This document shows, piece by piece, positions 45,608-54,993 of a stretch of 64,000 nt of DNA. The stretch's first letter is position 1. Each line of letters starts with the position of its first letter. The position numbers and the translations under genes were made by a program. The notes beneath the pieces were generated by a model. That model did no database searches and had not been told where the DNA came from. It saw only the letters and a list, made by a program, of their open reading frames with translations. The stretch is taken from the NCBI GenBank assembly GCA_016197365.1, contig JACPVS010000004.1, forward strand, positions 213,024 to 277,023, read 5' to 3'. The stretch comes from Mycolicibacterium cosmeticum. Lineage in GTDB: Bacteria; Actinomycetota; Actinomycetes; Mycobacteriales; Mycobacteriaceae.

Positions 45608-45865
45608 ATGCCCAGCAAGACCGTCACCGTCGGATCCGCCATCGGCCTGCATGCCCGGCCGGCCGCCATCATCGCCGAAGCCGTCGTCAACGCCGGTGTT
45701 CCCGTCACCCTGGCCGTCGACGGCGGTGAACCCGTGGATGCCGGTTCAGCCCTGATGATCATGACCCTGGGTGCGGGCAACGGCGCCCAGGTGACCGTCG
45801 CTTCCGACGACGCGGCGGCGCTGGCCACCGTCGCCGACCTGGTCGCCCAGGATCTGGACGCCTGA
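45608..45865 (+). CDS. ptsH: HPr phosphocarrier protein
   Basis: 85 residues. His15 in IGLHARPAAIIAEA is the phosphorylation site; the regulatory-serine region reads DAGSALMIMTLGAG with Ser47. AGGAGAAGAG lies before the ATG. It takes phosphate from enzyme I and hands it to the EIIA of FruA. Last gene of the fructose operon. The 180-base gap after it holds TAATAT at 45907 and a perfect hairpin GCCGCA-TCAG-TGCGGC (45965-45980) in what may be the mycP1 leader. Confidence 0.96.
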   Translation: MPSKTVTVGSAIGLHARPAAIIAEAVVNAGVPVTLAVDGGEPVDAGSALMIMTLGAGNGAQVTVASDDAAALATVADLVAQDLDA

Positions 45866-46047
45866 CCGCGCCCAGAAAGCGCTCCTGACCCCTTCTTCGC
45901 CCCCGTAATATTGCTCTGACGCAGCCCGCAGGACCCGTCTGGCAGGCTGACGTTGCGAGAACACGCCGCATCAGTGCGGCCTTCGCTTTGCTGCGGTTGT
46001 GCCGGCACATCCGCATCGGGGGATCTGCAAGGGGGAGTGACACGACC

Positions 46048-47394
46048 GTGCGACGTATCGCCGCGCTACTGGCCGCACTGACACTGCTGGTGGGCACCGC
46101 CCCGCCGGCAGGCGCCATCGAGCCACCGACGATCGATCCGGCAGCCGTTCCACCAGACGAGACAGGGCCCGATCAACCGACCGAGCAACGGCGGGTGTGC
46201 TCGGCCCCGATCGCGTTCCCGAACGCGAACTTCACCGACAAGCCGTGGGCCAACGACTACCTGCGGATCGCGGACGCGCAGAAGTTCGCAACCGGGGCGG
46301 GCATAACTGTCGCCGTCATCGACACCGGGGTGAACGGCTCACCCCGGGTGCCGGCCGAACCGGGCGGCGATTTCGTCGACAAGGCCGGCAACGGCATGTC
46401 CGACTGCGATTCGCACGGCACGTTGACGGCCTCGATCATCGCCGGACGGCCCGCACCCACCGACGGCTTCGTCGGCATCGCACCCGACGCCCGCATCCTG
46501 TCCCTGCGCCAGACCTCGGACAACTTCCAGCCGGTCGGGTCCCGCACCGACCCCAACGACCCGAACAGCACCCAGACCGCGGGCTCACTGCGCAGCCTCG
46601 CCCGGTCCATCGTGCATGCCGCCAATCTCGGTGCGCAGGTGATCAACATCAGCGAAGCGGCCTGCTACAAGGTGACCCGCCCGATCAACGAGTCGGGTGT
46701 GGGCGCGGCCATCAACTACGCCGTCAACATCAAGGGTGCGGTCATCGTGGTCGCCGCAGGCAACACCGGTCAGGACTGCACCCAGAACCCGCCACCGGAG
46801 GCCGACCAGCCCAATGATCCGCGCGGCTGGAAACAGGTCCAGACCATCGTGTCGCCTGCCTGGTATTCGCCGCTGGTCCTGTCCGTCGGCGGGATCGGGC
46901 AGACGGGACAACCCAGCAGCTTCTCGGTGGCCGGTCCGTGGCTGGACGCCGCGGCCCCGGCCGAGAACATCACCGCGCTCGGATACGACGGCAACCCGGT
47001 CAACGCGCTGGCCGGCACCGACGGGCCCATCCCCATCGCGGGGACCTCGTTCGCGGCCGCCTACGTCTCCGGGTTGGCGGCGCTGCTGCGCCAGCGCTTC
47101 CCGGACCTCACCCCCGCCCAGGTCATGAACCGGATCACGGCGACTGCCCGGCATCCCGGCGGCGGCGTGGACAACTACGTCGGAGCCGGTGTCATCGACC
47201 CGGTGGCCGCCCTCACCTGGGATGTGCCCGCCGGCCCCAAGGGGGTGCCCTACCGGGTCAAGCAGATCCCGCCACCGGTGTACATCGCGCCGCCGGACCG
47301 CAGGCCCATCACCATCGTCGTGTTGACCGGCACGGCGGTGGCCCTGATCCTCGGCATCGGCGCACTCGCCCGGCGAGCGTTGCGACGCCGATGA
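46048..47394 (+). CDS. mycP1: Mycosin, type VII secretion subtilisin-like protease (MycP1)
   Basis: 448 residues from the GTG at 46048 (GGGGGAG upstream). A signal peptide spans 1-22. The catalytic triad Asp92 (VIDTGVN), His123 (DSHGT) and Ser334 (GTSFAAAYVSG), with Asn239 of the oxyanion hole in AAGNTGQD, falls at the residue numbers I recall for MycP1 of M. tuberculosis. The loop-1 extension with Pro and Cys50-51 region is present. A C-terminal membrane anchor is at about 420-441, followed by basic RRALRRR. It is a membrane component of the ESX-1 secretion machine; MycP1 cleaves EspB. Its stop overlaps the eccE1 start (ATGA). Confidence 0.94.
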   Translation: MRRIAALLAALTLLVGTAPPAGAIEPPTIDPAAVPPDETGPDQPTEQRRVCSAPIAFPNANFTDKPWANDYLRIADAQKFATGAGITVAVIDTGVNGSPRVPAEPGGDFVDKAGNGMSDCDSHGTLTASIIAGRPAPTDGFVGIAPDARILSLRQTSDNFQPVGSRTDPNDPNSTQTAGSLRSLARSIVHAANLGAQVINISEAACYKVTRPINESGVGAAINYAVNIKGAVIVVAAGNTGQDCTQNPPPEADQPNDPRGWKQVQTIVSPAWYSPLVLSVGGIGQTGQPSSFSVAGPWLDAAAPAENITALGYDGNPVNALAGTDGPIPIAGTSFAAAYVSGLAALLRQRFPDLTPAQVMNRITATARHPGGGVDNYVGAGVIDPVAALTWDVPAGPKGVPYRVKQIPPPVYIAPPDRRPITIVVLTGTAVALILGIGALARRALRRR

Positions 47395-48794
47395 GAGAGT
47401 TCCTGGGCCAGTTCGGTTTCCGGTTCAGCACCGCGCACCTGTTGTGGGCGGCGGTGCTCATCCCCGCGTGCATCGTCGTATCGATCCCGTTGCAGCTGCT
47501 GTGGCTGGGGATCACCCTCGGCGTGCTGATCGCCATCGCGACCACCCTCACCATCCGGGGCCGACGGCTCACCGGTTGGATCGCTGCGTTGTTCTCCTGG
47601 CGCCGGCGCCACACCGTCGCCCCACCTGCGCCGTCAGAACCCGATGTCGGCGCGACCGTGCTGCCCGGCGATCACGTCGCGGTGCGGTGGGAGGGTGACG
47701 AGCTGATCGCCACCATCGAACTGGTTCCCCGCGCCTTCACGCCGACGGTGCTGGTCTCCGGCGAGGCGTTCACCGACGACGTGGTGGACACCCGGCTCGT
47801 CGAACAACTCCTGGCCGCGCACTGCCCCGAACTGGAGGCCGACGTCGTCTCCGCCGGCTACCGGGTGGGTAAGACCGCACCGGCCAGCCTGGTCGCCCTG
47901 TACGAACAGGTGGTCGGACCGTACCCGGCGCCCGCGAACAGGCGCACCTGGATTGTGTTGCGCGCCAATCCCGAACGCACCCGCCGGCCCGCGCAGCGCC
48001 GCGAATCCGGTGTTGCCGGCCTGGCCCGTTATCTGGTCGCGTCGACCACGCGGATCGCGGATCAGCTGGCCGGAAACGGCATCGATGCGCGCTGCGGACG
48101 CAGTTTCGACGATTTCGACCGCGCCACCGAGATCAGCTTCGAGCGCGAATCCTGGTCATCGATCAAGGGCCGCAGCACCTTCACCGCCGCATACGTCGCG
48201 CCCGGTGGCCCGAACGTGTGGTGGTCGGCCCGCGCCGACCACACCATCACCCGGGTGCGCATTCGCCCGGGAAGCGCACCCACCACCACGGTGTTGCTGA
48301 CCACACTGGCCAATCCCACCACCCCGCGCGGCTTTTCGTGCCTGTTCGGTGGCCAGCGCGCGGCGTTGCTCGGTGAGAGTCCGGTCTCCGATCGGCACTA
48401 CGAACTGCCGATCGGTTCGGCCGGTGTACTGGTCGGCGAGACCGCCGACCGCTACCCGGTGTACATGCCCTTCGATGACGTCGACGTCAGCATCAATCTC
48501 GGCGACGCCCGGCTGTTCACGCAGTTCGTCATCCGGTCCGCCGCGGCGGGCGGTGTGGTGACACTGGGACCGCAGTTCCGCGAGTTCGCCGGGTTCGTCA
48601 ACGCAAGGATCGGCACCGAGGCCAAGGTGACGTGGCCGAACGCCACGACCTACCTCGGCCCGCATTCCGGTGTCGGCCGAGTGATGTTGCGCAGCAACTT
48701 CATCGGTACCCCGCGGCATGGCCAGTTGCCGATCCGGCTCATCAATCCGCGTGAGGAGAGCCGTTACCAGATGGCGCTGGAAGGCGCGTCGTGA
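47391..48794 (+). CDS. eccE1: ESX-1 membrane complex component EccE1
   Basis: 467 residues, about the length of Rv3882c. Two N-terminal membrane helices (about 12-35 and 38-57), then a large periplasmic-side domain with PGDHVAVRWEGDELIATIELVPR typical of EccE. ATGA overlap with mycP1 and GTGA overlap with espB show tight coupling. EccE sits at the outer edge of the EccBCDE membrane complex. Identification as the ESX-1 form rests on the espB-espL genes that follow. Confidence 0.9.
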   Translation: MREFLGQFGFRFSTAHLLWAAVLIPACIVVSIPLQLLWLGITLGVLIAIATTLTIRGRRLTGWIAALFSWRRRHTVAPPAPSEPDVGATVLPGDHVAVRWEGDELIATIELVPRAFTPTVLVSGEAFTDDVVDTRLVEQLLAAHCPELEADVVSAGYRVGKTAPASLVALYEQVVGPYPAPANRRTWIVLRANPERTRRPAQRRESGVAGLARYLVASTTRIADQLAGNGIDARCGRSFDDFDRATEISFERESWSSIKGRSTFTAAYVAPGGPNVWWSARADHTITRVRIRPGSAPTTTVLLTTLANPTTPRGFSCLFGGQRAALLGESPVSDRHYELPIGSAGVLVGETADRYPVYMPFDDVDVSINLGDARLFTQFVIRSAAAGGVVTLGPQFREFAGFVNARIGTEAKVTWPNATTYLGPHSGVGRVMLRSNFIGTPRHGQLPIRLINPREESRYQMALEGAS

Positions 48795-50356
48795 CCACCG
48801 AAGCCAAGGTGAACACCGCCGAACTCAAAGGTCTTGCCGGCGCCATGCGGGGAGTGTTCTGGTACCAGCCGGAAGCTCGGGCCATGCCCCCGGATCAGCT
48901 TCCGCTGGCGGTGTCGGCCGCTGCCAATCTCAATTCCAATGCCGAAGCGCTGCAACAGCATCAGAAGATCGCCGAGGCAGAGGGGCATCGCCTGGGCGAG
49001 ATGCTCGATTCCGCGGCCGCCGCCTACGACGAGGTCGACGAGAAGTACAAGACCACCCTCGACGATCCGCAGCGCCACTCGGCGGTCGAGGCGATCACGC
49101 TGCGGCCGCCGTCCACCCCGCTGCCGCCGCTTCCGGACGGCCCGTCCGCTCCCGAGTCACTCGACGGTGGCGGCTACAGCAATATCGAACAGACACAAGC
49201 ACTTCTACTCAGCGGCAACGAGGCATCGCTGCGCTCGGCCGCCGTCGAATGGGGGCTGGCAGCGGACAGCGCCGACGGTGCCCGTCCGATGCGCGATGCG
49301 ACCGACTGGGAGGGCGAGGCCGCCGACGCCGCCCACAAACGGCTCAACGACTACGGCGACTGGTGCACCGATCTGGGTGCGGCCTGGCGCCGGCTGGCCG
49401 AGGCGGCCACCCAGGTCGCCGACGCCCACGTGACGGCGCTGACCGAGCACACACCCCTGTTCCTTCGGTATGAGGCCGCCAAGGAGGCGATTGCCCGGTT
49501 GCTCGCCGAGGGCGGCCCCAAGGCCGAGGTGCAGGCGCAGGCTGTGCAGGCCGAGATGGTGAAACTGCAGCAGCAGTCCGACGAGGTGCGGCAGAACTAC
49601 GCCGGCCACGCGACGTTCGATCAGGTGAAGGTCCGGGAACCGGGATTCGCCGGGCGCGGCGGGAGCGGTGGCAGCTCATCGGGTGGATCCGGCGGCGGAA
49701 GCGGTGGCGGTGGCGGCAATCCGGCCGCCGGCGGCGGGCAGTCGGCCGGCGCGTCGTCGCCACCCTCTGCGCCCGCCTCGTCCCAGGGCATGGAGCCGAT
49801 GTCCGCCGGGCAGTCGCCGTCGGAGTCCTCGTCCGGCTCCGGTGGCAGTCCATCGGGTTCGGGCGGCAGCCCGTCCGGCAAGGGTGGCTCCTCCTCCGGT
49901 GGTGGCTCGCCGGCGGGCGGTGGCCTTCCTGGCGGCGGACTGCCCGATGGCGGCGTGCCCGACCTCGGCCTCGACGACCCGGGTGTCAGCCCCGCCGCCG
50001 CGGGTGCCGGCGGCGGCGGCTCCGGTGCAGGCGCCGGAGGTGGTGGCGGTGCACCGGCCCTGCCGCTGCAGCCCAGTGTCGGCGCCGAGACCGTCGGGCC
50101 CGCGGCGGGGGCGCGAGGTGGGGGCGCCGGTGCGATCCCGGCCGCCGCCATGGGCGGTGGCGGAATGGCCGGCGGCATGGGTGGCGGTATGGGCGGGATG
50201 GGCCACGGCGCGGGCGGTGCCCAGCAGGGCAAGGAGAAGCGTCGCGACCCCAATCTGAGCCCCGACGAAGAGCTCTACACCGAGGATCGGCCCTGGACCG
50301 AAGGCGTCATCGGGGCACGCCGGCGGCGGGACACCCCTGACAAGGACCAGAAGTGA
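48791..50356 (+). CDS. espB: ESX-1 secreted protein EspB
   Basis: 521 residues, longer than the roughly 460 of M. tuberculosis. The N-terminal PE/PPE-like helical domain (about 1-285) has the secretion signals Tyr79-xxx-Asp83 (AAYDEVDEKY) and the WxG at Trp173 (TDWEGEAAD). A Gly/Ser/Pro-rich region (about 285-485) is low-complexity and expanded. The C-terminus ELYTEDRPWTEGVIGARRRR is nearly identical to what I remember of EspB. EspB oligomerises and is cut by MycP1 at its C-terminal part. GTG start overlaps the eccE1 stop; its own stop overlaps the espL start. Confidence 0.93.
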   Translation: MTTEAKVNTAELKGLAGAMRGVFWYQPEARAMPPDQLPLAVSAAANLNSNAEALQQHQKIAEAEGHRLGEMLDSAAAAYDEVDEKYKTTLDDPQRHSAVEAITLRPPSTPLPPLPDGPSAPESLDGGGYSNIEQTQALLLSGNEASLRSAAVEWGLAADSADGARPMRDATDWEGEAADAAHKRLNDYGDWCTDLGAAWRRLAEAATQVADAHVTALTEHTPLFLRYEAAKEAIARLLAEGGPKAEVQAQAVQAEMVKLQQQSDEVRQNYAGHATFDQVKVREPGFAGRGGSGGSSSGGSGGGSGGGGGNPAAGGGQSAGASSPPSAPASSQGMEPMSAGQSPSESSSGSGGSPSGSGGSPSGKGGSSSGGGSPAGGGLPGGGLPDGGVPDLGLDDPGVSPAAAGAGGGGSGAGAGGGGGAPALPLQPSVGAETVGPAAGARGGGAGAIPAAAMGGGGMAGGMGGGMGGMGHGAGGAQQGKEKRRDPNLSPDEELYTEDRPWTEGVIGARRRRDTPDKDQK

Positions 50357-50700
50357 ACTTCGAACCCACTGATGACATGCATCCGCAGGTGGCCGCGGTG
50401 CTCCGCCAGGCCGGCCGCCTCCAGGATCTGATGGACAGCCAGTTGCAGAAGATGGCCGGCGAGTCCTTCACTGCCTCTGATGAATCCGAGACCGTCGAGG
50501 TGACCCTCAACGGCCACCACCATCTGGTCGATGTGCACTTGTCCGACGGTGTGCTGCGGCTGGGTTCCGACACGGTCTCCGGTCGGCTCAACGAGGCGCT
50601 GCACAACGCGACCGAGGTGGCCAGTGAATCCATTGCCGTGGACCAGGATCGACTGAACGAGGCCATCTCGGAGATCACGGGCGACCTCTCAGGGTCTTGA
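50353..50700 (+). CDS. espL: EspL, YbaB/EbfC-like ESX-1 associated protein
   Basis: 115 residues, the same length as Rv3880c as I recall. YbaB-like fold: helix QVAAVLRQAGRLQDLMDSQLQKMAGES, beta region ETVEVTLNGHHHLVDVHLSDGVLRLGSD, then the long C-terminal helices. EspL stabilises EspE/EspF and supports ESX-1 secretion in other species. GTG start coupled to espB. Last gene of this unit; espK, which follows in M. tuberculosis, is absent. Confidence 0.88.
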   Translation: MNFEPTDDMHPQVAAVLRQAGRLQDLMDSQLQKMAGESFTASDESETVEVTLNGHHHLVDVHLSDGVLRLGSDTVSGRLNEALHNATEVASESIAVDQDRLNEAISEITGDLSGS

Positions 50701-50769
50701 AACTGCTCCGGCAGAACTGCCACAGCAATATGTCGGGCATTCGCTCAGCGGCGGTGCCATGATACTGAC

Positions 50770-53700
50770 GTGGGCGGCACTGGGAACGGTCGCGGTGCGG
50801 TGCCGGCAGCGGGACCGTGGTGTGGATCGTGCGGCAGCACGGAGCTGCCCGCGGGTTCTCGGTTCTGCAACAAGTGCGGCGCGGCTGTCACGTCGGCGTC
50901 GGCAACGGCCGAATACAAACAGGTGACGGTGCTGTTCGCCGATGTCGTCCATTCGATGGACATCGCCGCGGCCGTCGGCGCCGAACGGATGCGTCAGATC
51001 ATGGCCGAATTGCTGGACCGCTGCACGGCCATGGTGCATCGCTACGACGGATCCCTGAGTCAGTTCACCGGAGACGGCATCATGGCGGTCTTCGGCGCGC
51101 CGATCGCGTTGGAGGATCACGCTGTTCGCGCCTGCCTGGCCGCGTTGGGCATTCAAGGGGAAGCGAAGCGGGTGGCAGCCGGGGCCCGCGATCGCGACGG
51201 GATCGACTTGCTGCTGCGGGTCGGTCTGAACTCGGGTCAGGTGATCGCCGGTGAGCTCGGTACCGGATCTTTCGGATACGCCGCGATCGGTGTGCAGGTG
51301 GGCATGGCTCAGCGGATGGAGTCGGTGGCCCCGCCGGGCGGGGTGATGCTCAGCGCGTCGACCGCGCGGTTGGTGGCCGGCTCGGCGGCCTTGGGTGAGT
51401 CCGAGCTGGTTCATATCAAGGGTGCCGAGGAGCCGGTGCGGGTCCACCGGCTGTTGGGCGTGGGCGAACCGCATCGGGCCGGGCGGGCCGAGTCGGATCT
51501 GGTCGGTCGGCGCCGGGAACTGTCCGCCGTCGACGGCCTGTTGGAACGTGCGGCCGATGGACACGGCGCGGTCGTCGGTGTGGTGGGACCACCCGGTATC
51601 GGCAAGAGCCGGTTGGTGCGTGAGGTGGCGGCGCTGGCGCGGCAACGGGGCGCACAGGTGTTCAGCACCTTCTGTGAATCGCACGCGGGCCAGGTGCAGT
51701 TCCACGCGGTCGCCCATTTGTTGCGTGCGGCCACCGAGGTCGGCGCCCTGGATCCGGCGGCCGCCCGGGATCGGCTGCGCGACCAGATGCGGGGCGCCGA
51801 CCCAGAGGACCTGCTGCTCCTCGATGACTTACTGGGCATCGGCGATCCAGATGCGATTCCGCCGCAGATCGATCCGGATGCCCGCCGGCGGCGGTTGAGC
51901 GCCCTGGTGAGTACGGCGATGCTGGCCCGCGAGACGCCGGCCGTCTATGTCATCGAGGATGCCCATTGGATAGATGAGGTCAGCGAGTCGATGCTGGCCG
52001 ATTTCGTCACCGTGATTCCGCAGACGCCCTCGCTGGTGCTGGTCACCTACCGCCCCGAGTATCGCGGCGCACTGGCCCAGGTGACCGACATCCGCACGGT
52101 AGGCCTTGTCCCGCTGAGTGATTCAGACACCGCGGCGCTGGTCGCACAACTGCTCGGCCCCGATCCGTCGGTTGCCGCACTGGGTCACCGAATCGCCGGA
52201 CGGGCTGCAGGAAATCCGTATTTCGCCGAGGAGTTGGTGCGCGACCTGGCCGAGCGCGGTGTGCTGCGCGGGGAGCCGGGCGCCTACCTGGCCGGGGCGG
52301 AGTTGGGTGAGGTGAGCGTGCCTGCAACGCTGCAGGCGACCATTGCCGCACGTATCGACCGGCTCGGTCCGTTGGCCAAGCGCACATTGAGCGCGGCAGC
52401 GGTCGTCGGCTCGCGATTCCGCCTCGACCTGTTCCCATTGTTGGGTGTTGAGCCCGTCGTCGACGAGTTGCTGGCGGCCCAGCTCATCGACCTGTCCGTG
52501 GCACCGGAGTATGTGTTCCACCATCCGCTCATCCATTCCGTGGCGTACCAGGCGCAGCTGCGATCGGATCGCTCCGATCTGCACCGGCATGTGGCCGCCG
52601 CGATCGAAGCCCGCGATCCCGAGTCGGTCGACGAGAACTCGGCGTCCATTGCCGAACATCTGGAGGCCGCCGGGGATTCGCATGCCGCCTACGGCTGGCA
52701 CATGCGCGCCGCCATGTGGGCGACCAATCGCGATATCACCGCCGCCCTGCTGAGTTGGGAGCGGGCCCAGGCGATAGCCGACGCGTTGCCCGCCGCTGAC
52801 CCGGGCCGGCCGGCCATGCGCATCGCCCCGCTCACCATGCTGTGCGGGACCGGCTGGCGGGTCAACGCCACCGGCGCCGTGGACCGTCTCCAGCTGTTGC
52901 GGGAGCTGTGCGCCGCCGCCGGCGACAAGGCGTCACTGAGCATCGCGACGGCAGGCATGGTGGTCAGTTATGCGCATCAAGACCGGGTGCGCGACGCTTC
53001 GCAACTGGCGACGGAGGCGTGGACCCTCGCCGAGGCGGTCGACGACCCGACCTTGACCGTGGGACTGTCCTTCCCGCTCATCTTCGGCAAGATCGAGGGT
53101 GCCGAATGGGGTGACGTGTTGCGGTGGTCGCAGACCGTCATCGACCTCGCGGCCGGTGATTCGACGAAAGGAAATTTCCTCGTCGGGTCGCCGTTGGCGC
53201 TCGCTCATGCGTCGCGGGGGATGGCCCGTTATTCACTCGGTCATCTCGGATGGCGGGACGACCTGCGGCACGGCCTGCCTCTGGCCTACCGGTCTGACCC
53301 CGCCTCCTACGCCGGAGTGGCCGGCTACGTCTACTTGCTGGGCATCCCGTTCGGCGTGCTGACGCCCGATGATCATGCGCTACAAGAGATCGAACATGCG
53401 CTGCGGACTGCCGAACGATCCAGTGATGACGTCGTGGTCGGATTCATCAGGGCGACCTTGGGAATCGCGCTGATGCATCACCGGGGAGCAGCCGAGCGGG
53501 CGCGCGGGCGCCAGCTCGGGGTCGAGGTCGGCGAAGTGTTGCTGGAACAGCGACGCAACCTCTGCGATCTGCCGATCATCGACGTCTGTTTGGCCCGCGA
53601 AAGCGCACGAGCCGGAGACCGCGACGGCGCGATCACGCTGATGCACACCACCTGCGATCATCTGTTCCGGAGCGGACGACTGCTGCTGTGGGCCATCCCT

Positions 53701-53967
53701 GCGACAGGCGTTCTGGTGGAAACCCTGCTCGCCGGTGGCACAGCCGGCGACGTGACCGACGCCGAAGCGGCGATCGAACGCCTGGCGCAAGCGACCGCGG
53801 ACGACAATCTGGCCATGCGCGAGATCTGGCTGGCGCGGTTACGGGCGCTGCTGGCCCAGGCGCACGGAGACGACGCCGGCTATCGCCGAAACCGGGATCG
53901 CCACCGGGACATGGCGAATGCACTTGGCTTCGAAGGGCATATGGCGTGGTCGGCCGACATGGCGTGA
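50770..53967 (+). CDS. Zinc ribbon, class III cyclase-like, AAA ATPase, helical repeat regulator
   Basis: 1065 residues. A zinc ribbon spans Cys18, Cys21, Cys33 and Cys36. The class III cyclase domain is at about 48-230 with both metal Asp residues (Asp58 in VLFADVVHSMD, Asp102 in FTGDGIMAVFG). But the site that usually reads VN-LAAR reads VGMAQR (about 177-182): the transition-state Asn is Gly. A P-loop ATPase follows: Walker A GPPGIGKS (273-280), Walker B YVIEDAHWIDE. About 600-1065 is alpha-helical, TPR-like. It belongs to the adenylate cyclase-AAA/STAND fusions common in mycobacteria. Cyclase activity is doubtful. GTG start, 69 bases after espL. Confidence 0.88.
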   Translation: MGGTGNGRGAVPAAGPWCGSCGSTELPAGSRFCNKCGAAVTSASATAEYKQVTVLFADVVHSMDIAAAVGAERMRQIMAELLDRCTAMVHRYDGSLSQFTGDGIMAVFGAPIALEDHAVRACLAALGIQGEAKRVAAGARDRDGIDLLLRVGLNSGQVIAGELGTGSFGYAAIGVQVGMAQRMESVAPPGGVMLSASTARLVAGSAALGESELVHIKGAEEPVRVHRLLGVGEPHRAGRAESDLVGRRRELSAVDGLLERAADGHGAVVGVVGPPGIGKSRLVREVAALARQRGAQVFSTFCESHAGQVQFHAVAHLLRAATEVGALDPAAARDRLRDQMRGADPEDLLLLDDLLGIGDPDAIPPQIDPDARRRRLSALVSTAMLARETPAVYVIEDAHWIDEVSESMLADFVTVIPQTPSLVLVTYRPEYRGALAQVTDIRTVGLVPLSDSDTAALVAQLLGPDPSVAALGHRIAGRAAGNPYFAEELVRDLAERGVLRGEPGAYLAGAELGEVSVPATLQATIAARIDRLGPLAKRTLSAAAVVGSRFRLDLFPLLGVEPVVDELLAAQLIDLSVAPEYVFHHPLIHSVAYQAQLRSDRSDLHRHVAAAIEARDPESVDENSASIAEHLEAAGDSHAAYGWHMRAAMWATNRDITAALLSWERAQAIADALPAADPGRPAMRIAPLTMLCGTGWRVNATGAVDRLQLLRELCAAAGDKASLSIATAGMVVSYAHQDRVRDASQLATEAWTLAEAVDDPTLTVGLSFPLIFGKIEGAEWGDVLRWSQTVIDLAAGDSTKGNFLVGSPLALAHASRGMARYSLGHLGWRDDLRHGLPLAYRSDPASYAGVAGYVYLLGIPFGVLTPDDHALQEIEHALRTAERSSDDVVVGFIRATLGIALMHHRGAAERARGRQLGVEVGEVLLEQRRNLCDLPIIDVCLARESARAGDRDGAITLMHTTCDHLFRSGRLLLWAIPATGVLVETLLAGGTAGDVTDAEAAIERLAQATADDNLAMREIWLARLRALLAQAHGDDAGYRRNRDRHRDMANALGFEGHMAWSADMA

Positions 53968-54993
53968 CTAGACCACCAGCACGCCGGCCGATTCCACACT
54001 GACGCGCACCCGGTCCCCCACCTCGAAGCTGTGCCCGCCGCCGACCTGCGCCAGCAGCAGTGGCCCGTCACCGGCTTTCACCGAAACCCGTGACATCGCA
54101 CCGAGAAACGACACCGACTGCACCGTCGCCGGGCCTGCGGGATCCGCGCTGAGCCGAACCGCTTCCGGCCGCACCAGTGCCGTCCCCTGCCCCGAGACCG
54201 ACCCGGTCAGCACTGGTACCGTCCGATCCCAGAGCCGTACCTGCCCGCCATCCACCTCGGCCGGGATCCGGTTGCTCAGCCCGACGAACTCGGCGACGAA
54301 CGGCGTGGCGGGCGCGCTGTACAGTTCGGCGGGCGCGGCCAGTTGCTCGAGCCGGCCCGCGTTCATCACACCCACCCGGTCGGCGACGGCCAGCGCCTCC
54401 TCCTGGTCATGGGTGACTAACAGGGTGGTAATGCCGACCTCTTGCTGAACCCGGCGAATCTCGTCGCGTAACTGGCTGCGCACCTTGGCATCCAGCGCGG
54501 ACAGCGGCTCGTCGAGCAACAGCACCCTGGGTCGGATCGCGAGGGCCCGGGCCAGTGCCACCCGCTGCTGCTGACCACCGGACAGCTCGCCGCCGTAGCG
54601 GCCCGCCTGGGCCGACAAACCCACCAGATCGAGCATGTCCATCGCGCGAGTCTCTCTGTCCCGCTTGACCACTGCGCGCATCTTCAGACCGAAGGCCACG
54701 TTGTCGCGCACCGTCAGATGCGGGAACAGGCTATAGGCCTGGAACACCATCCCGATATCGCGCTTGTTGGCGGGCACCCTGCTGATATCGCGGCCGTCCA
54801 CCCACACGCTGCCCGCGCTCGCCTCGTCGAGACCGGCCAGGATCCGCAGCGCGGTCGTCTTGCCGCAGCCCGACGGCCCCAGCAGCGCGACCAGCTCACC
54901 GGGTTCCATCCGCAAGGTCAGACCGTCGAGTGCCTGCACGGGCCCGTAGCGGCGGTCCAGCTCACGCAACTCCACCGCAACACCGGCGGTCAT
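53968..54993 (-). CDS. ABC transporter ATP-binding protein, PotA/FbpC type
   Basis: 341 residues from the ATG at 54993 (AAGGAGG upstream; ATGA overlap with the permease stop). Walker A GPSGCGKTT, Q-loop FQAYSLFPH, signature LSGGQQQRVALARAL, Walker B LLLDEPLSALD, H-loop LVTHDQEEA. A C-terminal TOBE domain (about 250-341: GTALVRPEAVRL) is present. It drives uptake of an iron chelate, polyamine, phosphonate or thiamine-like solute. Last gene of a four-gene operon. Tail-to-tail with the cyclase-like gene with no gap. Confidence 0.93.
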   Translation of the reverse strand: MTAGVAVELRELDRRYGPVQALDGLTLRMEPGELVALLGPSGCGKTTALRILAGLDEASAGSVWVDGRDISRVPANKRDIGMVFQAYSLFPHLTVRDNVAFGLKMRAVVKRDRETRAMDMLDLVGLSAQAGRYGGELSGGQQQRVALARALAIRPRVLLLDEPLSALDAKVRSQLRDEIRRVQQEVGITTLLVTHDQEEALAVADRVGVMNAGRLEQLAAPAELYSAPATPFVAEFVGLSNRIPAEVDGGQVRLWDRTVPVLTGSVSGQGTALVRPEAVRLSADPAGPATVQSVSFLGAMSRVSVKAGDGPLLLAQVGGGHSFEVGDRVRVSVESAGVLVV

